NCBI GenBank assembly: GCA_023415515.1
Contig: JAEZKH010000481.1
Coordinates: 1-15,343 of the forward strand
Source of the DNA: Actinomycetes bacterium
GTDB lineage: Bacteria > Actinomycetota > Actinomycetes > Mycobacteriales > Mycobacteriaceae
DNA: 15,343 nucleotides
Reading direction: 5' to 3'
Shown here: positions 8,937 to 15,030 of the stretch, piece by piece
How positions within the stretch are numbered: the first letter of the stretch is position 1
Layout of the letters: each line of letters begins with the position of its first letter
Made by a program: the position numbers and the translations under genes
The notes under the pieces: generated by a model
Told to the model about the DNA's origin: nothing
Seen by the model: the letters and a program-made list of their open reading frames with translations, nothing else
The model's database searches: none

Positions 8937-10309
8937 CAGCGTTCACCGGCCTCGTCGTCGGTCTCGGCTTCCCGGCCGAGCCGCGTCAGCTCGAGCAGGT
9001 CGATACGCCTTCCGTCCATTCGCACCACCGTCGCCAGCCAGCGCACCGGGTCGTCGACGGGGCCGTCCGGGTCGAACGCCGTCAACTCGACGGCCTCGCC
9101 CGGCTTCGGGATGTGCCCCAGCTCCTGCATCACGAGTCCGCCGATGGTTTCGTACTCCCCTTCGGGAGCCCGGAACCCAGCGGTTGCCGCGACCTCGTCG
9201 ATGCGCAGCAGGCCCGACACCCGCCACCTGTCACGGCCCATCCGCAGCACGTCAGGCGTGACGTCGTCGTGCTCATCGCGCACGTCGCCGACGATCTCCT
9301 CGATCAGGTCCTCCATCGTGACCATTCCCGCGGTGCCGCCGTACTCGTCGACGACCAGCACGGTCTGCAGCGGGCTGGACCGCACCTGCGCCATCACGTC
9401 GTCACCGTCGAGGGTGGACGGCACGACGGGCACCGCCGATGCCAGCCCGGCGAGCACAGTGCTGGACCGATCACCAGGCGGCACCTCGAACACCTGCTTG
9501 ACGTGCACGAGGCCGACGGTCTCGTCGAGGTCGCCCCGCACGATGGGGAAGCGCGAATAGCCGGTCTCCATGGCGAGCACGACGAGATCTGCGACGTTCT
9601 GGTCGGCCTGCAGCGCTTCGATCTTCGACCGCGGCGTCATCAGCTCCTCGGCCGTCCGCGAGCCGAATTGCAGCGAGCGGTCCACGAGCGCGGCGGTGAT
9701 CGGATCGAGTGCACCGCGCCGCGCGGAGTTGCGCACCAGCGAGCCGAGTTCCTGCGGCGAGCGGGCCGAGCGCAGCTCCTCCGCCGGTTCGATGCCCAGC
9801 CTGCGCAGTATCCAGTTGGCTGTGCCGTTGGTCAGCTTGATGACCGGCGTGAAGAGCATCGAGAACAGCACCTGCGGCCCCGCCACCATGCGTGCCGTTT
9901 CGAGCGGCCGTGCCACCGCGAGGTACTGGGCGACCAGTTCGCCGAAGACCATCGACACCGAGGTGGCGATGAGCAGCGAGAGGCCGAGCGCCAGCCCGCC
10001 CGCGATGTTCTCGGTCAGCGCCAGCGCAGCGAACACCGGCTCGAGAAGCCGCGCGATGAGGGGTTCGGCGAGGTAGCCGGTGATCAGCGTGGTGAGCGAG
10101 ATGCCGACCTGAGCCCCGGAGAGCTGGAACGACAGCGTCCTGTGCGCACGCTGAACCAGGTGGTCGCGTCTGCCGCCGGTGCGGGCATTGGCGTCGACGG
10201 TGCTGCGCTCCAGCGCGGTCAGCGAGAACTCCGCCGCCACGAACACCGCCGTCCCCACGGTGAGAGCGATGAAGGCGGCCAGCGCGAGCAGGGTGTAGAC
10301 GAGGCTCAT
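8936..10309 (-). CDS. CNNM/DUF21 plus CBS-pair plus CorC_HlyC protein, long form (Rv1842c homologue)
   Basis: The protein has 457 residues. A CNNM transmembrane domain (about 1-170, segments near 5-28, 62-80, 102-122 and 140-160) is followed by a CBS pair (about 218-345) with SRFPIVRGDLDETVGLVHVKQ and VLVVDEYGGTAGMVTMEDLIEEIVGD. A CorC_HlyC transporter-associated domain (about 360-440, with YETIGGLVMQELGHIPKPGE) ends the protein. Where the partner gene has GEMVPK, this protein has GELVAQ (123-128), so the conserved Pro-Lys is lost. The ATG at 10309 has GGAGG at 10314-10318. It begins a three-gene overlapping cluster with the short CNNM gene and the glycosylase-labelled gene. Cation transport is the likely role, but the substrate cannot be read from the sequence. 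Confidence 0.93.
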   Translation of the reverse strand: MSLVYTLLALAAFIALTVGTAVFVAAEFSLTALERSTVDANARTGGRRDHLVQRAHRTLSFQLSGAQVGISLTTLITGYLAEPLIARLLEPVFAALALTENIAGGLALGLSLLIATSVSMVFGELVAQYLAVARPLETARMVAGPQVLFSMLFTPVIKLTNGTANWILRRLGIEPAEELRSARSPQELGSLVRNSARRGALDPITAALVDRSLQFGSRTAEELMTPRSKIEALQADQNVADLVVLAMETGYSRFPIVRGDLDETVGLVHVKQVFEVPPGDRSSTVLAGLASAVPVVPSTLDGDDVMAQVRSSPLQTVLVVDEYGGTAGMVTMEDLIEEIVGDVRDEHDDVTPDVLRMGRDRWRVSGLLRIDEVAATAGFRAPEGEYETIGGLVMQELGHIPKPGEAVELTAFDPDGPVDDPVRWLATVVRMDGRRIDLLELTRLGREAETDDEAGER

Positions 10310-10442
10310 CGCGCCTCCGCCAGAAGATCGCCGGACCTCACGCCCGGCCTGGCTAGGGAGGGTTCGGCCTCGGTTTCGGCTACCTCACCCCGGAAGCACA
10401 CGGCCCCAACGGGTGCCTGCGGCACGGGCTGCCTTTCTGTTC

Positions 10443-10464
10443 CAACGCGTTGACCAAAGGGTCA
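10443..10464. promoter_or_regulatory. Two overlapping palindromes in the guaB1 / CNNM intergenic region
   Basis: CAACGCGTTG (10443-10452) is a perfect 10-bp palindrome, and TGACC-AAAG-GGTCA (10451-10464) is a perfect 5-bp inverted repeat overlapping it by two bases. They lie 22-43 nt after the guaB1 stop within a 176-nt gap (10310-10485), upstream of the CNNM cluster. They could be an operator or a weak 3' hairpin. I know no matching regulator. The rest of the gap holds only a small GTGCC/GGCAC hairpin (10413-10425) and no clear sigma-A promoter. Confidence 0.3.
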
Positions 10465-10485
10465 TCTTAGCCGGTGCGACCGCTG

Positions 10486-11922
10486 TCACCAGCCGGCGGG
10501 AAGTGGGTGCCCCTCTGCGAAGCCCGCCGCCGACTGCACGCCCAGCACCACCTTTTCGTGCAGCTCGGCGATGTTGTCGGCCCCGACGTAGGTGCATGTG
10601 CTGCGGACCCCCGAGGTGATGTGGTCGAGCAGATCCTCGACGCCGCCCCTAGCCGGGTCGAGCCCCATCCTCGACGTGGAGATCCCCTCTTCGAAAAGCG
10701 CCTTGCGTGCACGGTCGAAAGCGCTCTCACCTGCCGTGCGAGCGGCGACGGCCCGCTTGGACGCCATCCCGTAGCTCTCCTTGTACGGCTGGTCCTCGCG
10801 ATCGCGCATCAGGTCGCCCGGCGATTCGTACGTGCCTGCGAACCACGACCCGATCATCACGTTCGACGCGCCCGCGGCCAGGGCCAGGGCGACGTCACGC
10901 GGATGGCGAACGCCGCCGTCGGCCCACACGTGTCCGCCCAATTGCCTTGCCGCCGCGGCGCATTCGACGACCGCCGAGAACTGTGGCCTGCCGACACCGG
11001 TCATCATCCGCGTGGTGCACATGGCACCTGGACCGACGCCGACCTTGACGATCGACGCCCCCGCGCTGATGAGGTCGCGGGTCCCTTCTGCCGAAACCAC
11101 GTTGCCCGCCGCGAGCGGCAGGCCGAGACCCAGCGACGACACGGCCTTGATCGCGTCGAGCATCCTGACCTGGTGGCCGTGGGCGGTGTCGACGACGAGC
11201 GCGTCGACGCCGGCTTCGGCCAGCGCACCCGCCTTCGCGCCGACGTCGCCGTTGATGCCGACCGCTGCGGCGATCCGCAGCCGGCCGTGGGCGTCGACCG
11301 CGGGCGTGTATATCCCGGACCTTATCGCGCCGGTGCGCGTCAGCACGCCGGCCAGGGTGCCGTCCGCGGCGGTCATCACGGCGACGTCGACGGGCGCGTG
11401 TTCGAGCAGGTCGAACACCGTGCGCGGGTCGGTGCCCACCGGGGCGCTGACGAAGTCGGTGATCGCGACGTCGCGCACCCTGGCGAACCGGTCGACGCCA
11501 TGGCAGTTGGCTTCGGTGACGAGGCCGATCGGCCTGCCGTCGAGGACGACCACCGCTGCGCCGTGTGCGCGCTTGTGGATGAGCGCTGTCGCATCGGAGA
11601 CCGAATCCTCGGCGACCAGGGTCACCGGGGTGTCCACGACGAGGTCACGGGACTTGACGAAATCGACCGTCTCCTTGACCGCCGAGATCGGAAGATCCTG
11701 CGGCAGAACGACGATTCCGCCGCGGCGCGCCACCGTTTCGGCCATCCGCCGGCCCGCGACCGCCGTCATGTTGGCGACCACGACGGGGATGGTCGTGCCC
11801 GTTCCGTCGGAGGTCGACAGGTCGACGTCGAACCGGGACGCCACGTCCGACCGGCCGGGGACGATGAACACGTCGTCGTAGGTCAGGTCGTACGGTGGCT
11901 TCTGGCCGTCGAGAAATCGCAT
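10486..11922 (-). CDS. guaB1: GuaB1: IMPDH-family GMP reductase with CBS domain
   Basis: This 478-residue TIM-barrel enzyme belongs to the IMPDH/GMPR family. A CBS (Bateman) module of about 95-205 is inserted in the barrel. The catalytic loop GVGPGAMCTTRMMTGVG carries Cys302. Nucleotide-binding elements are VVDTAHGH (Asp245) and WADGGVRHPRDVALALAAGA, and the flap EEGIS is at 411-415. The mycobacterial GuaB1 family, long annotated as IMP dehydrogenase, has been shown to be an NADPH-dependent GMP reductase turning GMP to IMP in purine salvage, with the CBS module mediating nucleotide regulation. I assign that activity by homology (Rv1843c). The ATG lies 11 nt after the gnd1 stop with no strong ribosome-binding site, so translation is probably coupled to gnd1. 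NADPH from gnd1 could supply this enzyme, though that link is inference. Confidence 0.93.
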   Translation of the reverse strand: MRFLDGQKPPYDLTYDDVFIVPGRSDVASRFDVDLSTSDGTGTTIPVVVANMTAVAGRRMAETVARRGGIVVLPQDLPISAVKETVDFVKSRDLVVDTPVTLVAEDSVSDATALIHKRAHGAAVVVLDGRPIGLVTEANCHGVDRFARVRDVAITDFVSAPVGTDPRTVFDLLEHAPVDVAVMTAADGTLAGVLTRTGAIRSGIYTPAVDAHGRLRIAAAVGINGDVGAKAGALAEAGVDALVVDTAHGHQVRMLDAIKAVSSLGLGLPLAAGNVVSAEGTRDLISAGASIVKVGVGPGAMCTTRMMTGVGRPQFSAVVECAAAARQLGGHVWADGGVRHPRDVALALAAGASNVMIGSWFAGTYESPGDLMRDREDQPYKESYGMASKRAVAARTAGESAFDRARKALFEEGISTSRMGLDPARGGVEDLLDHITSGVRSTCTYVGADNIAELHEKVVLGVQSAAGFAEGHPLPAGW

Positions 11923-11933
11923 CGCCGACCAGT

Positions 11934-13382
11934 CTAGGCGGGCACCTCACTGCGATCGCCGCTCCACAGGGTGTGGAACTTCTCGCCCCGTTCGGCGTCG
12001 ATGCGGCCGTAGGTGTGCGCGCCGAAGAAGTCCCGCAGGCCCTGTGTCAGCGCCGCGGGCAGCCGCTCGGTGCGCAGCGCGTCGTAGTAGGACAGCGCGG
12101 AGCTGAAGCCGGGAATGGGGATTCCGAGTTCGGTGGCCTTCACCACAACCCGACGCCAGCTGTCGATGGAGTCCTCGATCGCCGAGCGGAAGTACGGCGC
12201 GACGATCAGCGTCGGCAGTTCGGGGTTCTCGTCGAACGCCTCCTTGATCCTGTTGAGGAACTTCGCCCTGATGATGCAGCCGCCGCGCCAGATGGTGGCC
12301 ATGTCACCAGGGGTGATGCCCCAGTCGTACTCGTCGCTGCCCGCCTGGATCTGATTGAAGCCCTGGGCGTAGGCGATGATCTTGGAGGCGTACAGCGCCT
12401 TGCTGACGTCGTCGATGAATTGGGCTGCGTCGGAGGGCTTTTCGCCGAGGGTTCCGGAGGCCAGCCCGGTGGTGGCGGTGCGCTGCGCCACCGACCCCGA
12501 CAGCGCACGGGCGAACACCGCCTCGGCGATACCGGTGACGGGCACGCCGAGATCGAGCGCGGACTTCACCGTCCACCGGCCGGTGCCCTTCTGCTCGGCC
12601 TCGTCGAGGATGACGTCGACAAGCGGCTTGCCCGTCTTCGCGTCGGTCTGCCGCAGCACCTCCGCGGTGATCTCGATGAGGAAGCTGTCGAGGTCGCCGG
12701 AGTTCCACTCGGCGAAGACGTCCGCGATCTCGGGCGCGGTCTTGCCGAGGCCGTCGCGCAGCAGCTGGTAGGCCTCGCCGATCAGCTGCATGTCGGAGTA
12801 TTCGATGCCGTTGTGCACCATCTTGACGAAATGTCCTGCGCCGTCGGGGCCGATGTGGGTGCAGCAGGGCACCCCATCGACGTGGGCGGAGATCTCTTCG
12901 AGCAGCGGGCCGAGCGACTCGTACGACTCCGCAGGTCCGCCGGGCATGATCGACGGGCCCTTGAGCGCACCCTCCTCGCCGCCGGAGATGCCTGCGCCGA
13001 CGAAATGCAGGCCGCGCTCGCGGATCGCCTTCTCGCGCCGGATGGTGTCGGTGTACAGCGCATTGCCGCCGTCGATGATGATGTCGCCTTCTTCCATCGC
13101 ATCGGCGAGCTCGTTGATGACGGCGTCGGTCGGCTCGCCCGCCTTGACCATGATGATCACCCTGCGCGGCTTCTCCAGCGCGTCGAGGAACTCCTCGATG
13201 GTCTCCGACCGGACGAACTTGCCTTCGTCGCCGTGTTCGGCCAGCAGCGCGTCGGTCTTCGCTATCGACCGGTTGTGCAGCGCGACGGTGTACCCGTGGT
13301 GGGCGAAGTTGCGCGCGAGGTTCGACCCCATGACGGCGAGACCGGTGACACCGATCTGCGCGGTGCCGGTGGTTTCAGACAA
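11934..13382 (-). CDS. gnd1: 6-phosphogluconate dehydrogenase, decarboxylating (NADP-type)
   Basis: This enzyme oxidises 6-phosphogluconate to ribulose 5-phosphate and CO2, making NADPH in the oxidative pentose phosphate pathway. The protein has 482 residues, which is full length. Evidence is the Rossmann motif GLAVMGSNLARN (14-25), the NADP-preferring NRS at 37-39, ISGGEEGALKGPSIMPGG (132-149), the catalytic-type GHFVKMVHNGIEY (183-195, Lys187 and Glu194) and the C-terminal FFGAHTYGRID. The start is a TTG: no other in-frame start lies within the preceding codons, the next Met (18) is inside the NADP motif, and AAAGG lies 10 nt before it. It sits 54 nt after the M56 gene and 11 nt before guaB1. 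It corresponds to Rv1844c. Confidence 0.97.
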   Translation of the reverse strand: MSETTGTAQIGVTGLAVMGSNLARNFAHHGYTVALHNRSIAKTDALLAEHGDEGKFVRSETIEEFLDALEKPRRVIIMVKAGEPTDAVINELADAMEEGDIIIDGGNALYTDTIRREKAIRERGLHFVGAGISGGEEGALKGPSIMPGGPAESYESLGPLLEEISAHVDGVPCCTHIGPDGAGHFVKMVHNGIEYSDMQLIGEAYQLLRDGLGKTAPEIADVFAEWNSGDLDSFLIEITAEVLRQTDAKTGKPLVDVILDEAEQKGTGRWTVKSALDLGVPVTGIAEAVFARALSGSVAQRTATTGLASGTLGEKPSDAAQFIDDVSKALYASKIIAYAQGFNQIQAGSDEYDWGITPGDMATIWRGGCIIRAKFLNRIKEAFDENPELPTLIVAPYFRSAIEDSIDSWRRVVVKATELGIPIPGFSSALSYYDALRTERLPAALTQGLRDFFGAHTYGRIDAERGEKFHTLWSGDRSEVPA

Positions 13383-13436
13383 CTGGATGCAGCCTTTCGT
13401 TGTTTTGTTGTGGCAGAGAGGGTTCGACCGATACGC

Positions 13437-14381
13437 CTACGCGATGAAGAGGCGATGGAGCTCAGTCAGCCATGGCACTGCGAGCGCGACGGTGGGCACC
13501 ACGAGCACGGCCATGGCGGCGAGGTACGCCGACATCGCCAACATCAGGCTGTTGCCGCGTCCGCCGAGCCGCTGCACCCGCAGCACGGTGGTCGGCCCGC
13601 CCGCGGCCAACGCCCCTGCGGGCGCCGGGCCCGACGCGCACGCCACCAGCGCGCGGGCGAGGGGAGTGGGCCCCGCGGCGCGCACCGCGGCGTCGTCGGC
13701 GAGCAGTTCGATGAGCAGTCGGACGGCGTCGAGCGCGCTCGCACTCCTGACGAAACGCGGGAAGGCGGCGTGCACCGCGGTGAACATCTCCAGGACCAGG
13801 TCGTGCCTTGCGCGCAGGTGTGCCCGCTCATGGGACAGGATCGCGGTGAGCTCCTTGTCGCGCAGTGCCGTCAGCGTGCCTTCGCTCACGACGACTCGGC
13901 TGCGAACGCCGGGCAGGCAGTAGGCCAGCGGCTGCGCGACGTCGAGCACCCGAAGCCCGTCGCCCGCGCGTCGGTGACATGCCCATTTCTGCGGCTCGTC
14001 GACCAGGTCGACCACCATGCGGTGATGTGCCCTGCGGCGTCGCGTCGCGATCGCGACCTGTAGGACCGAAACCGCCAGCCTCGCACCGATCAGCAGGGTG
14101 AGCGCGAAGACCAGCACATAGGTGACCCACAGCGGCCAACCGAGGACATCGATCTCGCTGGTTATCGTCGCAGTCGGTCGACCGTCGGCGCCGGGTACGA
14201 ACAGCCGGCTGGCGATCGCGATACCTGCGCTGAACGCCGAGAGCACAGCCGCCAGTGCCACAGCCTGCCACAGCACGATCGAGGCGCGCGGCGCACGCAT
14301 CGTCCACGTCGCGCGGGCCAGCATGGCCGGAACGGGTCCAACCAGCAGCAACGCGACGAGGGCGAAGGCCAGGGCTGACAC
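13437..14381 (-). CDS. M56-family membrane metallopeptidase, BlaR-like, lacking the beta-lactam sensor domain (Rv1845c homologue)
   Basis: The protein has 314 residues. Hydrophobic segments lie near 3-22, 33-57, 82-111 and 279-303. Between the third and fourth is a cytosolic zinc protease with ILSHERAHLRARHD, where HERAH at 184-188 is the HExxH motif. Glu225 in ELLADDA is a candidate third ligand. In staphylococcal BlaR1 this module cleaves the BlaI repressor when the extracellular penicillin-binding domain is acylated. Here the protein ends just after the last membrane segment, so that sensor is absent. The GTG start is preceded by GGGAG with 9 nt spacing and lies 14 nt after the blaI stop. 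The pair is therefore an operon, and BlaI is the expected substrate. What activates the protease cannot be read from the sequence. Confidence 0.9.
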   Translation of the reverse strand: MSALAFALVALLLVGPVPAMLARATWTMRAPRASIVLWQAVALAAVLSAFSAGIAIASRLFVPGADGRPTATITSEIDVLGWPLWVTYVLVFALTLLIGARLAVSVLQVAIATRRRRAHHRMVVDLVDEPQKWACHRRAGDGLRVLDVAQPLAYCLPGVRSRVVVSEGTLTALRDKELTAILSHERAHLRARHDLVLEMFTAVHAAFPRFVRSASALDAVRLLIELLADDAAVRAAGPTPLARALVACASGPAPAGALAAGGPTTVLRVQRLGGRGNSLMLAMSAYLAAMAVLVVPTVALAVPWLTELHRLFIA

Positions 14382-14395
14382 GCTGTCAGTCTCCC

Positions 14396-14812
14396 TCAGG
14401 GAGCGCCCGGACCGCCACTGGATGGGGGGATTTCGTGCTTGGCTTCCAACTCCGCCAACGCGCGTCGCAACGCCGCCGCCTCGCCTGCGCCGACGCGCTC
14501 GACGAAGTGCACGAGCGCGGCCTCCCGGCTACCCGAATCGGCGGCCTGGTCCAACGCGTCGACCATCAGCCCGGCGACCAGTTCGTCACGGCCGTGCGTC
14601 GGCGCGTAGCGGTGCGCCCGGTCGTCGCGGTGCTGCACGACCAGGTTTTTCTTGGCCAACCGTTGCAGCACGGTCATGATCGTGGTGTACGCGAGATCCC
14701 GTCGGGCGGAGAGCGCCTCGTGTACCTGGCGCACGGTCTGCGGCTCGCGTGAGGCCCACAGGTGATCCATCACCGCGCGTTCGAGGTCGCCTAGACGCGT
14801 CAACTTGGCCAT
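14396..14812 (-). CDS. blaI: BlaI-family winged-helix repressor
   Basis: The repressor has 138 residues, the same length as M. tuberculosis BlaI (Rv1846c). A winged-helix DNA-binding domain spans about 7-75 (RLGDLERAVMDHLW, TVRQVHEAL, recognition helix near AYTTIMTVLQRLAKK). A helical dimerisation region follows (about 76-125). BlaI proteins repress beta-lactamase and cell-envelope genes, and their own operon, as dimers on TACTA/TAGTA-type dyads. They are inactivated by proteolysis. I chose the ATG at 14812, giving MAKLTRLGDLERAVM, over an upstream in-frame start at 14845. It has GGAGA at 14823-14827 and matches the known family start. Half-site-like repeats lie 35-65 nt upstream, consistent with autorepression. 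The downstream M56 gene is the likely inactivating protease. Confidence 0.95.
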   Translation of the reverse strand: MAKLTRLGDLERAVMDHLWASREPQTVRQVHEALSARRDLAYTTIMTVLQRLAKKNLVVQHRDDRAHRYAPTHGRDELVAGLMVDALDQAADSGSREAALVHFVERVGAGEAAALRRALAELEAKHEIPPSSGGPGAP

Positions 14813-14846
14813 TTTCGGTCCATCTCCACGAGAACGATCCTCCAAG

Positions 14847-14876
14847 GGTACTACGGCGTTACTACCGTGCGTCGTA
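14847..14876. promoter_or_regulatory. Candidate BlaI operator
   Basis: TACTAC occurs at 14849-14854 and 14860-14865, and the related inverted half-site GTCGTA at 14871-14876. All three start exactly 11 bp apart, about one helical turn. Bases 14847-14866 also form an imperfect dyad of the form GGTAnTAnnGCnnTAnTACC (14 of 20 symmetric). TACTA/TAGTA half-sites are the known recognition pattern of staphylococcal BlaI/MecI. The position 35 nt before the blaI start suits autoregulation. Confidence 0.5.
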
Positions 14877-14952
14877 TGTAAGTCGGAGCCTCTCCGGAAC
14901 CGACCCTCACGCGACGGGTTCGCACCCGCTCATCACCTTATGCGGCGGAGGG

Positions 14953-14968
14953 TGTGAGTCCAGTCACA
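14953..14968. promoter_or_regulatory. Perfect CRP/GlxR-type cAMP-receptor site
   Basis: TGTGA-GTCCAG-TCACA is a perfect match to the TGTGA-N6-TCACA consensus shared by E. coli CRP and mycobacterial Crp (Rv3676 type). Its centre is at 14960.5. It lies 27 nt before the IdeR box and 62 nt before the FhuF-like start, or 140 nt from blaI on the other side, so the FhuF-like gene is the better target. Confidence 0.65.
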
Positions 14969-14995
14969 GCAGCCGGCCCGACAGCATGTCGTAAT

Positions 14996-15001
14996 TATAG
15001 T
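14996..15001 (+). promoter_or_regulatory. Candidate -10 element of the FhuF-like gene
   Basis: TATAGT differs from TATAAT at one base and lies inside the left half of the IdeR box. A transcript from it would begin near 15008, about 23 nt before the ATG. No good -35 hexamer is visible 16-18 nt upstream, consistent with a promoter helped by an activator at the CRP-type site, whose centre would lie roughly 47 bp upstream. Confidence 0.4.
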
Positions 15002-15014
15002 AAGCCTTACCTAA
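14996..15014. promoter_or_regulatory. IdeR (DtxR-type) iron box
   Basis: TATAGTAAGCCTTACCTAA matches the mycobacterial IdeR consensus TWAGGTWAGSCTWACCTWA at 17 of 19 positions, and the right half is perfect. It ends 16 nt before the ATG of the FhuF-like gene and overlaps the candidate -10 TATAGT. This is the expected geometry for iron-dependent repression. Confidence 0.85.
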
Positions 15015-15030
15015 CTTACTGGAGGTGGGC

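Noticed and set aside
7884..10309. Reading the CNNM/CBS genes as hemolysins
   Set aside because: The hemolysin name is a historical label for this family. The domains are those of cation transport or sensing proteins, and nothing in the sequence supports pore formation.
8127..10453. Long plus-strand open frames opposite the two CNNM genes (8127-9560 and 9113-10453)
   Set aside because: They overlap each other and both real genes. Composition is Arg/His-rich with no domain, and no ribosome-binding site or intergenic start supports them.
10474..11937. A 487-codon plus-strand open frame opposite guaB1
   Set aside because: It is an antisense shadow of a complete IMPDH-family gene, with an Arg/Asp/His-rich product and no motif.
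11895..14063. A 722-codon plus-strand open frame opposite gnd1 and the M56 gene
   Set aside because: It runs through two clearly identified genes on the other strand. The product is His/Arg/Gly-rich with no recognisable domain, typical of antisense frames in high-GC DNA.
14813..14845. An upstream in-frame start (14845) that would extend blaI by 11 residues
   Set aside because: The extension is encoded by the ribosome-binding-site leader and is not part of known BlaI proteins, which start MAKLTRLGDLERAVM.
14915..14930. GGGTTCGCACCCGC looks like a tRNA T-arm
   Set aside because: No matching acceptor stem, D-arm or anticodon arm can be built upstream, and no discriminator/CCA-like end follows. 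It is a simple CGGGT/ACCCG hairpin in intergenic DNA, as is the nearby CGGAG/CTCCG hairpin at 14884-14896.
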